Under the pieces are notes generated by a model. It made no database searches. It had not been told where the DNA came from and saw only the letters and a program-made list of their open reading frames with translations. From contig CP179201.1 of assembly GCA_051201605.1 (NCBI GenBank), positions 744,001 to 808,000 on the forward strand: a stretch of 64,000 nucleotides of DNA, written 5' to 3'. Below, in pieces: positions 52,628 to 61,408 of the stretch (position 1 is the first letter of the stretch; each line of letters starts with the position of its first letter). This stretch comes from CABZJG01 sp902512685. GTDB lineage: Bacteria; Pseudomonadota; Alphaproteobacteria; Rhodobacterales; Rhodobacteraceae. The position numbers and the translations under genes are program-made.

Positions 52628-53593
52628 TTAGCCGGTCCATGTGGCCCCCGGATCATCATTGGTGGCGGTGATCCGGTAAAGGCTCGCCTCACCGGTCATG
52701 GCGGGTGAAAGCGCATATGCTTCGCCGGCATGCAGCAAACATGTATCACCGGGGTTTAGAGTTGCCTCACCACCCTGCGAGCCGAGCGACCAATGTCCAC
52801 GTACAGGCATCAAAACCGTTGGCTTGTCTGGGGTTGTCATCTGTCGCGGCTCTGACCCTCGGGTGAGAAAGTCGACTTCAAAACCGGGCCGGTCGCGCAA
52901 GATGGCATTATGGCCGATGACTTTTGCAGGCGCATCTCGGCCCAATGCCATCAGATCCCAATACCGGGCCACATAGTCACGCACGACATTTTCAATCGGC
53001 ACTTCTGGAAAATCTGACAGTTCATCATCGGTTAGCAAGGGCATCGGGCTGATACCGTCTGGCAAACTCTGTCCCTTTTTGCTGTCATAGAGTTTTCCGT
53101 TTTCCCCTAGAACCAGACCATGATCTTTCGCATCTTCAATCACTTGCGGTGCCCAGATGACGCCGCCGCCTGCATCATCACCGCCCAAGATGGCCATAAT
53201 CATCCCATAGTCAGTACCGACATTTTCAAACCCTCGAAACATACCTGTTGGAATATTGAAAATATCACCTTCCTCGGCAATCACCTCACCGGCGGTTCCC
53301 CAGCGCCCCCAAAAAAATCGCCAGCGGCCTTTGAGCACGAAAAACACTTCTGCTGTGCGATGTGAATGAAGGCTATTGCGGCACTTGGGCGGCTGACCTG
53401 CTGCTCCGATATTAAATCCAATTTGATCGCGGATATGCACATGCTGATCGGGGCTTTCCGAAACGCCGCCGCCGATGATGGTAAAGTTTTCTTTTTGATC
53501 AGACCCGGGGGTATGGGCATCGATAAATGCGGTTTTGCAGGGTTTCAGCTCTCCATAACGGACAATGCGTTGTTCAAATGTGGCTTGGGTCAT
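52628..53593 (-). CDS. Two-cupin-domain protein
   Basis: 321 residues. The first cupin has a full metal-type motif ('LHSHRTAEVFFVLKGRWRFF' with H-x-H...E and 'FNIPTGMFRGFENVG'). The second ('VLMPVRGHWSLGSQGGEATL', 'NPGDTCLLHAGEAYAL') lacks the His pattern and may be structural. The overall plan resembles bicupin dioxygenases or sugar isomerases, without enough to choose. It lies between a SnoaL-like gene and the MetE-like gene in one minus-strand run. Confidence 0.8.
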   Translation of the reverse strand: MTQATFEQRIVRYGELKPCKTAFIDAHTPGSDQKENFTIIGGGVSESPDQHVHIRDQIGFNIGAAGQPPKCRNSLHSHRTAEVFFVLKGRWRFFWGRWGTAGEVIAEEGDIFNIPTGMFRGFENVGTDYGMIMAILGGDDAGGGVIWAPQVIEDAKDHGLVLGENGKLYDSKKGQSLPDGISPMPLLTDDELSDFPEVPIENVVRDYVARYWDLMALGRDAPAKVIGHNAILRDRPGFEVDFLTRGSEPRQMTTPDKPTVLMPVRGHWSLGSQGGEATLNPGDTCLLHAGEAYALSPAMTGEASLYRITATNDDPGATWTG

Positions 53594-53663
53594 TATGTTT
53601 CCTTTTTCATATTTTTTGTCTTGGCGGCTCTTTCGCTACGAAAATGTCGGTTGGTTTCATTTG

Positions 53664-54632
53664 TTAACCGTTGTGAATGAAAATTTGTTTCCAGATAGAT
53701 ACAGGGTCAAAAAGCGTATATTCACGGCGCAGCCCGTAGGGGCCAAATTCGGCATGTGTAAAGCCCATCACATAAATCTCGGCGCCTGTTGGCTGGCCAA
53801 ACATACCCCAACCGTCATGTGTACCGCTGAGGCTCCAACGCAGGGCAGCGCGTGGTGAAAGCATTGGATCCTCGCGGCCGATCTGATGCTCGATTTTGAA
53901 TTTGGCGGTTGGAAAAGAGGCCCGAAGTCCCATCCAAAGCGCTTCGGTATCGGCCCAGGAATGAACCGTTGTAGAACCTGGGTGCTCGCAATGGACGGCG
54001 CGATCATATTCGGCGCGGATGACTGAAAAATCTTTCTCCATCATACGCGTGAGTATATCGCCAAGTTTGGCGCCCCATGCGTTATCGTTGCCACGGCCTT
54101 TGTAGGGCCCTGTGACATCATTTTTGGGGCTGAACGGTTGCAGGCATGCCTCGGGTCCCCCTTCGCGTTCGATTAGATCTCGCGCAAACTGCTTTGGGTC
54201 CATACCAAGCTGTTTGACCAGTCCGGCCGTATCCCGGATCAACCACTCATCATTGATCTGATTATTGATTGCTGCGCAATCCGCGATGGCGCGGATGACA
54301 AAGCGTTTGCCAGTTGGTGGTCCGAAATAACCGCCGCCCGTATGGGTGCCCATGGTGAGCAAGCGGTGAGAAGACAAATACCCGTTTTCGGCATCACCTG
54401 ACCAAATCACATCCTCGCCAGTAAGCTGACGGTCAGGAAACTCAGCCAAGGTGGCAAGCGTGCCGTTAATCGTGCGCTGATTACCAATTGAAATGCCCTC
54501 CGGAAAGCGCATTGGTATATCGGGACTATAATAGTGGTTCAATGTCCCGATCCCGCGGTCTTCCCATATTTCTTGGGTTATGCCGAGAATGTAGTCAGGC
54601 AAATCGCTCCATTGCTCTGAAAAACCTTTCAT
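53664..54632 (-). CDS. SnoaL/NTF2-like protein, two-domain (1)
   Basis: About 322 residues with two SnoaL-like halves: 'WEDRGIGTLNHYYSPDIPMR' in the first, and 'EYDRAVHCEHPGSTTVHSWA' to 'WKQIFIHNG' in the second. The ATG at 54632 overlaps the lacI-type gene's stop by 4 bases; another in-frame ATG at 54641 is possible. SnoaL proteins act as aldol cyclases, isomerases, dehydratases or retro-aldolases through an acid-base pair. Three or more such genes in one operon suggest a substrate needing several such steps. Confidence 0.8.
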   Translation of the reverse strand: MKGFSEQWSDLPDYILGITQEIWEDRGIGTLNHYYSPDIPMRFPEGISIGNQRTINGTLATLAEFPDRQLTGEDVIWSGDAENGYLSSHRLLTMGTHTGGGYFGPPTGKRFVIRAIADCAAINNQINDEWLIRDTAGLVKQLGMDPKQFARDLIEREGGPEACLQPFSPKNDVTGPYKGRGNDNAWGAKLGDILTRMMEKDFSVIRAEYDRAVHCEHPGSTTVHSWADTEALWMGLRASFPTAKFKIEHQIGREDPMLSPRAALRWSLSGTHDGWGMFGQPTGAEIYVMGFTHAEFGPYGLRREYTLFDPVSIWKQIFIHNG

Positions 54633-55648
54633 CTTCTCCATCCTTCTGGTGCCCGAGCCGATCCGCGAACAATCAAGGGCCCGTCAATTTTGATTTTGCG
54701 CGGCTGAGTGCTGGTGTTAGCTATTTGCTGCAGTAAAATATCTACCGTTTCCGCCACCATCCGGTTCACCGGCTGGCGAACAGTGGTCAGGTTAAAGGCC
54801 GGCCATGCGGCGGCCGGCACATCGTCATAGCCCACCACTGAGACGTCTTTGGGCACATCCAGACCCAACTCTGAGCGAAGGGTGTCCATAACTGCGATGG
54901 CCATATGGTCGTTGGCCACAAAAATTGCATCAGGGGGATCCGAGGTAAACATCCGCAAGGTTGCCGCGCGGGCCTCTTCCATCTTGAAATTGCCAACCTC
55001 GCGGCAATGCAATTCAATGCCTGCGTCCTTTAATGATGCCAGAAAACCGGCTTCCCGGTCGCGCTGGGTTGAAGCGCCCTCCCAACCGGCACAAAATCCG
55101 ATTTTTTTGTGGCCCCCTGCAATTAGAAATTCAGCCACTTTGAGGCCGCCGGCGAAGTTATCCGATGTTACTGCCGACATTGTCGGAACGTCCTGCGAGC
55201 GGTTGAAAAGAACCATTGGCACACCGGCAGCGCGGCAGCGCTCGGACAGCTCGGAGGATAAAGCCACAGAGGCGGCAATGATGCCATCGACCTGATAGTC
55301 AAGAATTTCCTCAACCACAGCATCGATATCACCAGCAGTTTGTGCCGCCATAAACATCAGCACATGATAGCCCTCTTCTTGCAGGCTGTTTGAAAGCCGT
55401 TCGAGCGCCTCGGGGTAGAACTGATTTTCTAGATAAGCCACTACAAGACCGATAATCCGGCTTTTTCCCGAAACCATTGCGCGCGCCAATGAATTAGGCC
55501 GATAGCCAAGCTCGGTGGCCGCTTTCTTAACCCGGTCGATGGTCGTTTGCGATGCGGATGCGCCGGGGGTAAAGACACGGCTTACCGCCGATTGGGATAC
55601 GCCCGCGCGTCTGGCAACCTCGGCCGATGTGATCCGCGCATTGCTCAT
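54629..55648 (-). CDS. LacI-family transcriptional regulator
   Basis: 339 residues. HTH at residues 4-25 ('ITSAEVARRAGVSQSAVSRV'), hinge 'ATELGYRPNSLARAMVSGKS', then a periplasmic-binding-like ligand domain ('IIGLVVAYLENQFYPEALER' to 'VDILLQQIAN'). The ATG at 55648 overlaps the SDR stop by 4 bases and is preferred over the ATG at 55660. It sits inside the operon it probably controls; two LacI-type palindromes at the operon promoter (63783 and 63837) are its likely targets. Confidence 0.9.
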   Translation of the reverse strand: MSNARITSAEVARRAGVSQSAVSRVFTPGASASQTTIDRVKKAATELGYRPNSLARAMVSGKSRIIGLVVAYLENQFYPEALERLSNSLQEEGYHVLMFMAAQTAGDIDAVVEEILDYQVDGIIAASVALSSELSERCRAAGVPMVLFNRSQDVPTMSAVTSDNFAGGLKVAEFLIAGGHKKIGFCAGWEGASTQRDREAGFLASLKDAGIELHCREVGNFKMEEARAATLRMFTSDPPDAIFVANDHMAIAVMDTLRSELGLDVPKDVSVVGYDDVPAAAWPAFNLTTVRQPVNRMVAETVDILLQQIANTSTQPRKIKIDGPLIVRGSARAPEGWRR

Positions 55649-56409
55649 TCTGCCGTCCACCCTCCGTCAATCATGAGCGCCGTTCCGGTGACCAGAGCCG
55701 AGGCATCAGAGGCAAGGTAGACCACAGCGCCCATAATATCTTCGACCTCTCCTACGCGGCCCAGTTTAATCTTATCTTCAATCCAAGCCCGTTTTTGCGG
55801 TTGCTCAAAGGTGGCTTTTGTCAAATCTGTTAGGATAAAGGTAGGGCATATGGTGTTGACGCGGATTTTGGCCTTGCCCCATTCAATCGCAAAAGCTTTG
55901 GTAAAGCCCTCAACCGCGTGTTTGGTGGCGCAATAAACCGCGCGTTCAGGGCCGCCCACATGGGCCATCTGGCTTGATATGCTGATCAAGCTACCCGGCT
56001 GCCCGGCGGCAAGCAGCCCTTTGGCTACCGCTTGAGTTAAAAAATAAGCCCCGCGGATATTCAGGTCTGAGACGGCGTCAAAATCATCTAGAGCCGTCTC
56101 GCTGGCTTTGCTGTGTCGCGCCAGACCGGCCGAGTTAACCAAAATATCGAAAGGCCCTTGTTGCGCAACGGCTGCTGCTGTGGCGTCAATATCGGTTACA
56201 TCCAGCTGTAAGAGCCGCGCCTTGCGCCCCTCAGAAGTCAATTCGTCCACAATATCTGTCAGCAAATCAATCCGACGCGCCGCCAAAGTGACCTCGGCGC
56301 CGTATTCTGCCAAAGCGGCTGCGCATCCAAGCCCTATTCCCGAAGAGGCCCCTGCCACCAAGGCGCGCTTACCAGTTAAATCAAAGGACGGTGTACGCGG
56401 TAAACTCAT
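55645..56409 (-). CDS. SDR-family oxidoreductase (gluconate 5-dehydrogenase-like)
   Basis: 254 residues. 'VAGASSGIGLGCAAALAEYG' binds the cofactor, 'NSAGLARHSK' follows, Ser is in 'SISSQMAHVGGPERA', and Tyr/Lys in 'YCATKHAVEG'. The C-terminus 'GTALMIDGGWTAE' is classical. The pattern is closest to polyol and sugar-acid dehydrogenases. The start overlaps the SnoaL-like gene's stop by 4 bases and the end overlaps the LacI-type regulator by 4 bases. Confidence 0.9.
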   Translation of the reverse strand: MSLPRTPSFDLTGKRALVAGASSGIGLGCAAALAEYGAEVTLAARRIDLLTDIVDELTSEGRKARLLQLDVTDIDATAAAVAQQGPFDILVNSAGLARHSKASETALDDFDAVSDLNIRGAYFLTQAVAKGLLAAGQPGSLISISSQMAHVGGPERAVYCATKHAVEGFTKAFAIEWGKAKIRVNTICPTFILTDLTKATFEQPQKRAWIEDKIKLGRVGEVEDIMGAVVYLASDASALVTGTALMIDGGWTAE

Positions 56410-57482
56410 GTCAAACCTTCTGTCAGGGGAATGGTGCCAAGTGATCTGGCTTTGTTGAATTCTTGCATGCGTGCAAGAACATCCACGCCAAGCTGAGCAA
56501 AGGTATGCAAAACGTCAATTTGCACCCAATTTTCCCGAATGCGCCCATTGTCTAGACGCCAAAAATCAAGGCTACGCAATGTAATTTCTTTACCAGCAGG
56601 GGCAATCCCCATCCACCCATCATTTGTTAATTTCATGCGCATATTGGGCCAACCTGTTTCACAAACATAAGCGCCCTCGGCGATATAGTGAGATAATAAA
56701 TCATACATTTCTTCCGCCGCCAAACGGTCACCGGCCGGATCCACTTTTCGATCGGGCATGGCCCGCAAGAAGGGGATTTGGTGCCAGTGTCGAAACCCGG
56801 AAATGCCGCGCCCTGTGCCTATTCCTGCCGGCCCATACCAGTTAAACCTTGGATGCCAAAATTTATCAAGCTGCATAACTTTGGGGTCCGGATTTTCGGG
56901 ATAGCGGCACAAGGCGGTTTCCATATCTTTGATATGCTCAAGGCTGGCCGTCCCGTCCCCGGATGCCGTAAGCCCATCGCCTGTCATTGGTCCCGGTGTG
57001 CATAGATAGGCCCCAAGCTGAGGCGCCATCGGCCAAGCATTGGCCAACATCATTAATTCGGGAAGATCCCAAATTAGGTGGATTTCCACCACTTTGCCAT
57101 CCTGAATATGAAAAAATTCATGATAGCGCATATGGGCAAGATGGCCCGAAGGCGGAATATCAAGAAAGGGGGCCAGAAAGGTTCCCATGTAATTGCCCAT
57201 AGTTCCGATCCAGTCCTTGCCCTGGGGGGTTGTGCCGGCAAGAACAATAAGATCGCGCCGTTCAAGATCGGGCAGGGCTTGGAGCAGGGGCTGATAGGCT
57301 GTTTTGTAAAAAGTGTCTATCCCTGACATGTCGCCAAATGGATGGCACATGCGGATTTTGACATTCTCTGAGCACAGGTCTGACAAGGCGGTGCGGACCG
57401 AGGTTTCCGAAAAATCAGCCATGGCCTTTCGCAGCGGCAAAAAGAGCGACTTCAGCGAGGTTGGGGAAGAAGGCACATTCAT
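56406..57482 (-). CDS. SnoaL/NTF2-like protein, two-domain (2)
   Basis: 358 residues with duplicated SnoaL-like halves. The first contains 'IRMCHPFGDMSGIDTFYKTA' and 'RYHEFFHIQDGKVVEIHLIW'; the second contains 'FNWYGPAGIGTGRGISGFRH' and 'SLDFWRLDNGRIRENWVQID'. 'F(F/W)x(I/L)xxGKIxExW' is the typical last-strand motif. It overlaps the HisD-like gene by 4 bases (ATGA). An imperfect LacI-type palindrome, TTGCATGCGTGCAA, lies inside its 3' end at 56463-56476. Confidence 0.8.
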   Translation of the reverse strand: MNVPSSPTSLKSLFLPLRKAMADFSETSVRTALSDLCSENVKIRMCHPFGDMSGIDTFYKTAYQPLLQALPDLERRDLIVLAGTTPQGKDWIGTMGNYMGTFLAPFLDIPPSGHLAHMRYHEFFHIQDGKVVEIHLIWDLPELMMLANAWPMAPQLGAYLCTPGPMTGDGLTASGDGTASLEHIKDMETALCRYPENPDPKVMQLDKFWHPRFNWYGPAGIGTGRGISGFRHWHQIPFLRAMPDRKVDPAGDRLAAEEMYDLLSHYIAEGAYVCETGWPNMRMKLTNDGWMGIAPAGKEITLRSLDFWRLDNGRIRENWVQIDVLHTFAQLGVDVLARMQEFNKARSLGTIPLTEGLT

Positions 57483-58789
57483 TCAGCGGCTTTCCCGTAG
57501 GCAATGTTTTTGCCGCCATAGCGCCGCACGCGAATATTACACTGCTCGGCATGGCCGACAAAGCCTTCAAGCATACACAAACGGCTTCCATATTCTCCAA
57601 TTGTACTCGCAGCTTCATCGGTTTCAATCCGTTGATAACTGTGCGTTTTCAGGAATTTTCCAACCCAAAGACCGCCGGTATAGCGGCCGGCTTTCTTGGT
57701 GGGCAGGGTGTGGTTGGTGCCAATAACTTTATCGCCATTGGCCACATTGGTGCGTGCGCCCAAAAATAATGCGCCATAGCTGTACATATTTTCAAGATAC
57801 CATGCATCGCGGTCGGTCATGACCTGCACATGCTCATAGGCCATGTCATTGGCCACGTTGAGCATTTCATCATGGGTATCACAAAGAATGACATCGCCAT
57901 AATCACGCCAACTGGCGCTTGCCGTCTCACGGGTTGGCAAAATGGTCAGAAGCCTGTCAATTTCTGAAATGGTATCATGTGCCAAACGACATGAATTGGT
58001 AATCAAGCAGGCTGGCGAATTATACCCATGTTCTGCTTGCCCCAAAAGATCAGTCGCGCACAGCTCGGCATCAACTGTGTCATCTGCAATGACCATGGTT
58101 TCGGTAGGGCCAGCGAAGAGGTCAATACCGACCCGGCCGTAAAGTTGCCGCTTTGCTTCTGCAACAAAGGCATTGCCTGGCCCGACGAGCATATGCACCG
58201 GATCAATAGTGTCGGTGCCCAGCGCCATCGCGGCGACAGCTTGGATGCCGCCCAACACGTAAATTTCATGTGCGCCGCCCAAATGCATTGCGGCCACAAT
58301 GGCGGGGTGGGGGGCTCCGTCTACTGGCGGGGCTGATGCAATGATCCGCGGCACGCCCGCTACAGATGCGGTCAAAACCGACATATGCGCTGAGGCCACC
58401 ATAGGAAATTTACCGCCCGGAACATAGCACCCGACCGATTGCACTGGAATATTGCGATGGCCCAGGATCACGCCGGGCAGGGTTTCCACTTCGATATCCT
58501 GCATGCTCGCGCGCTGGGCCTCGGCAAACCGTCGAATTTGGGCCTGAGCAAATTTAATATCTTCCATGTCGCGATCTGATACTTTTTGCATCGCCGCCTC
58601 AATTTCGCTTGGTGATAGGCGAAAGTTTTCTGGGCTGTAGCCATCAAACTTTTCTGACAGCGTTCGAACTGCAACATCACCGCGCGCCTCAACATCCGCA
58701 AGTGTGGTCTCAACCACGCTGCGCACTTTGGCGTCTTCTTGGGCTTTTTCACTGTCGGACTTAGACTGTTTTAAATTTTCTATTGCCAT
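57479..58789 (-). CDS. Histidinol-dehydrogenase-family enzyme (HpsN-like)
   Basis: 436 residues. HisD-fold marks are 'SVGCYVPGGKFPMVASAHMS', 'VGPGNAFVAEAKRQLYGRVG' and 'DLLGQAEHGYNS' with the Gln/His metal ligands. The C-terminal 'AGRYTGGLWVGKFLKTHSYQ' is like sulfopropanediol 3-dehydrogenase (HpsN) rather than biosynthetic HisD. The family oxidises a primary alcohol to the acid with two NAD. The substrate here is unknown; no sulfonate gene is adjacent. The ATG at 58789 has AGGAAAGA upstream, and the longer frame is rejected. Confidence 0.85.
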   Translation of the reverse strand: MAIENLKQSKSDSEKAQEDAKVRSVVETTLADVEARGDVAVRTLSEKFDGYSPENFRLSPSEIEAAMQKVSDRDMEDIKFAQAQIRRFAEAQRASMQDIEVETLPGVILGHRNIPVQSVGCYVPGGKFPMVASAHMSVLTASVAGVPRIIASAPPVDGAPHPAIVAAMHLGGAHEIYVLGGIQAVAAMALGTDTIDPVHMLVGPGNAFVAEAKRQLYGRVGIDLFAGPTETMVIADDTVDAELCATDLLGQAEHGYNSPACLITNSCRLAHDTISEIDRLLTILPTRETASASWRDYGDVILCDTHDEMLNVANDMAYEHVQVMTDRDAWYLENMYSYGALFLGARTNVANGDKVIGTNHTLPTKKAGRYTGGLWVGKFLKTHSYQRIETDEAASTIGEYGSRLCMLEGFVGHAEQCNIRVRRYGGKNIAYGKAAE

Positions 58790-58799
58790 CGCTCTTTCC

Positions 58800-59330
58800 T
58801 CACTCGCCCGTTTGCGGGGGCGTTTGTTGACCGCGATCAAACGCTTCCCAGCCCTCTCCGTTAAACACATCATGTCCTAACTGTGCGAGAACATGAGGAA
58901 AATCGACCATGACCCAATTATCGGTTATTTTGCCGTCTTCCACTTTCCAGAAATCCATGTAGCGAATTTCTACTTTCTTCCCGCTTGCCGCAACACCCAT
59001 AAATTCGCCAGAATGGACAGCTTCCTGACGACCAAAGGCCGCTGCCCATTCGCCCATGTAAAGCCGCGCTTCGTCAATGCAGACCTTGTCAGTAAATGCT
59101 GCTTGAAACGGTTTTTGCCAATTGTCCTGAAATTCTTTCAAGCCGTTTTTCGTGCCGCACCCTGTGTTGCCCATCCAGCGGAAGCTCTGGGAAAAGAATT
59201 CCCCGATATCCGCGATCCGGTGGTCATTGAGGCCATCAACCATGCCCTCGATCACTGCGCGGGTTTCATCTGTTTTTGACAGATCCGTGCCGCGCGAAAG
59301 AACGGCCTGTTCGGGGCGTGATCCGATCAT
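58800..59330 (-). CDS. SnoaL/NTF2-like (ester-cyclase-type) protein (3)
   Basis: 176 residues, single domain: 'AVIEGMVDGLNDHRIADIGE', 'GTKNGLKEFQDNWQKPFQAA' and 'YMDFWKVEDGKITDNWVMVD', the last being the same final-strand motif as in the two-domain proteins at 56406. It is separated by ten bases from the HisD-like gene and by about 80 from the permease gene upstream. It is probably a dehydratase, isomerase or retro-aldolase. Confidence 0.8.
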   Translation of the reverse strand: MIGSRPEQAVLSRGTDLSKTDETRAVIEGMVDGLNDHRIADIGEFFSQSFRWMGNTGCGTKNGLKEFQDNWQKPFQAAFTDKVCIDEARLYMGEWAAAFGRQEAVHSGEFMGVAASGKKVEIRYMDFWKVEDGKITDNWVMVDFPHVLAQLGHDVFNGEGWEAFDRGQQTPPQTGE

Positions 59331-59409
59331 GACAGCCCCGCTTTAACAGATGACTGGCACAGGCCAGTGCGCTGATGGATTGGTATGTCGTGACAGAAAA
59401 ATATAGGCA

Positions 59410-60288
59410 TCATCCTTTTACTGCCCCCTGAGTAAGCCCAGATACAATCTGGCGTTGGAAAAACAGCACAAGAAAAAATAATGGCACCATTGCAGAGACC
59501 ACGGCCGCCACTGCAAACATGATGTTGCCCGCATCAAAGGTTGAGCCAAGAAAGCTTGCAATTTTCGGGACCATGGTTTGATTTTCTTGACTGAGCAACA
59601 TCGCCGTTACAGCGAAATCATTGTAGGCTAGCAAAAAGGAAAATAATCCGGTTGTGATTACCCCTGGCCACATTACTGGAATAATAACATGCCAAAAAGC
59701 CTGAAACCGGGTGCAGCCATCCACCATTGCACTTTCGTCCATGTCTTTGGGGATATTAAGGAAAAATGAATGAAGCATCCAAAGCGTAAAGGGCTGATTT
59801 ATCGCGACCAATACGATAATGGTCGTGGGTAAATGCCCCCAGATATTCCATTCAAAAAAGGGCAGTAAATAGCCAGAAACCAGAGTGATATGAGGCATTG
59901 CCCGAAAGACCAAAGCGGCCATTAAGAGCCAAAATGCATAACGGTATCCAGATCTGGCCAACGCATAACCGCCCAAAGTGCCCAGGGTCAAAGATATGAC
60001 TACTGTGGAGGCCACAACAATACCTGTATTGAGCGCGGCGCGCCAAAATTCTTCTTGGACCCACGCCCCGTGATACCCATTGCCAGTAAAGACGCCGCCA
60101 GTTTCGGCTAAGGTACGGATACCATAGAGCGCATACGTCCAGTCGGCTTTCGAGAAAAAGTCGCCTTCAACTTTGAATGAACCCCAAAGCGTCCACAAAA
60201 AGGGGCCGGCGGCGATCATCAACCATAGCCCAACAAAACCGTTTAGAAACAGAACTAGACTTGGGGAACGTTTTTGTGCTGCGGCCAT
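59410..60288 (-). CDS. ABC sugar-type permease (MalG-like)
   Basis: 292 residues, six membrane segments. The EAA loop is 'MDESAMVDGCTRFQAFWHVI' followed by 'IPVMWPGVITTGLFSFLLAY', characteristic of CUT1 MalG-type permeases. It pairs with the MalF-like gene eight bases upstream. The importer's other parts (binding protein and ATPase) are in the same operon. The substrate is probably an oligosaccharide, polyol or similar polyhydroxy compound, by family. Confidence 0.9.
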   Translation of the reverse strand: MAAAQKRSPSLVLFLNGFVGLWLMIAAGPFLWTLWGSFKVEGDFFSKADWTYALYGIRTLAETGGVFTGNGYHGAWVQEEFWRAALNTGIVVASTVVISLTLGTLGGYALARSGYRYAFWLLMAALVFRAMPHITLVSGYLLPFFEWNIWGHLPTTIIVLVAINQPFTLWMLHSFFLNIPKDMDESAMVDGCTRFQAFWHVIIPVMWPGVITTGLFSFLLAYNDFAVTAMLLSQENQTMVPKIASFLGSTFDAGNIMFAVAAVVSAMVPLFFLVLFFQRQIVSGLTQGAVKG

Positions 60289-60296
60289 ATCTGCTC

Positions 60297-61328
60297 CTAA
60301 ACCACTTTTCTGTTAAATTGCTGCCAGGTGCGGATAAGCACTGGGGTGAGCAGAACGGCTACTCCTAAAATGGTCAGCATCGAGGTTGCCGCTGCGGATC
60401 CAAACAATTGAATGTCTTGCCCGCGTAAATCGTTGTAAATGATCCAGCTTAAAGAGGTTGCATTGGCTTGGGCAGAAAACCCGACAATCGGCTCAAAGAC
60501 CCTGAAATTATCCATCAGCTGCATTAAAAGTATAAAGGTTACCAAGGGCGCGATGTAGGGCACCACAACGTAACGCACTCTTTGCCAGCGGCTTGCACCA
60601 TCAATCATGGCAGCTTCTAGGGTTTCTTCTGGTACGGTTTGAAGCCCAGCATAAAAAACAATAAAACTGAACGGTGCCGAATGCCAAATCCCGTAAACAA
60701 AAAGTGTAATCCAAGTGAGTGCAGGCGAGGCTTTGAGTGATAAATCAGGATCGTCAAAAATAATTTGCAATGTCGCTCCTATGATGCCTTTAGCATCTAT
60801 CATCCAAAACAAGATTAGTGATCCGATCAGTGGGGTGACGATCATAGGCAAAAGTGAGACAAAAATTGTTGGCCCTTTTATAACTTTGGGCAGAGCGTTC
60901 ACGCCAAGCGCGATGGCCAACCCCAGCACAATAACAAACGGCGTTACAATAAACGTGTATGAAAGCGTAAAAGCGAGCGCTTTGTAGAATGGCAGGTTCA
61001 TCAAGTTGCTAAAGAAACTTTGCAATCCATCCGCTGTCTGCCAAGCGGTTTTAACCTCGTAAAAGGCCAAATGGCTGCGGTTTGCATAGGTGTCGAACCC
61101 GTTGAACTTTCCAAGTGGCGCCTCTTTTGTGAGGGCCTGCGTTGCTTCAAAATCAACGGTCGTTTCTTCCTTGCAGCCGAACGGGGTACAATTTTTGGTC
61201 ACCTTTAAAATTTGCTCGTGCTCTACATAAAGGGATTGCACGAAAACCGATACAATTGGCAGAGCGATCAGCAAAATCATCGCGGTGAGCGATGGTAAGA
61301 TGAACCAAAAAAATGCGCGATGCCGCAT
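60297..61328 (-). CDS. ABC sugar-type permease (MalF-like)
   Basis: 343 residues. One N-terminal helix, then a periplasmic loop of about 90 residues with two close Cys ('KVTKNCTPFGCKEETTVDFE'), then five further helices. The EAA loop is 'LEAAMIDGASRWQRVRYVVV' with 'PYIAPLVTFILLMQLMDNFR'. The Cys-bearing loop is an unusual insertion for the family and may form a disulfide. It starts 80 bases after the binding-protein gene, across a strong hairpin. Confidence 0.9.
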   Translation of the reverse strand: MRHRAFFWFILPSLTAMILLIALPIVSVFVQSLYVEHEQILKVTKNCTPFGCKEETTVDFEATQALTKEAPLGKFNGFDTYANRSHLAFYEVKTAWQTADGLQSFFSNLMNLPFYKALAFTLSYTFIVTPFVIVLGLAIALGVNALPKVIKGPTIFVSLLPMIVTPLIGSLILFWMIDAKGIIGATLQIIFDDPDLSLKASPALTWITLFVYGIWHSAPFSFIVFYAGLQTVPEETLEAAMIDGASRWQRVRYVVVPYIAPLVTFILLMQLMDNFRVFEPIVGFSAQANATSLSWIIYNDLRGQDIQLFGSAAATSMLTILGVAVLLTPVLIRTWQQFNRKVV

Positions 61329-61370
61329 AATGATTTTCCTAGGGTTGGCAAAGGTTCATGAGAAAGGTGT

Positions 61371-61398
61371 AAAAAGGGGCGCTATTGCGCCCCTTTTT
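61371..61398 (-). promoter_or_regulatory. Intercistronic hairpin after the binding-protein gene
   Basis: AAAAAGGGGCGC and its exact complement GCGCCCCTTTTT pair around a TATT loop, 10 bases past the stop of the binding-protein gene. On the transcribed strand a T-run ends the stem, so it can act as an attenuating terminator or an RNA-stabilising 3' end, giving more binding protein than permease. Confidence 0.7.
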
Positions 61399-61408
61399 AG
61401 TCGGTTGA

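Noticed and set aside
57479..58789. Histidine-biosynthetic HisD
   Set aside because: The C-terminal motifs and catabolic operon fit the HpsN-like branch, and no his genes are nearby.
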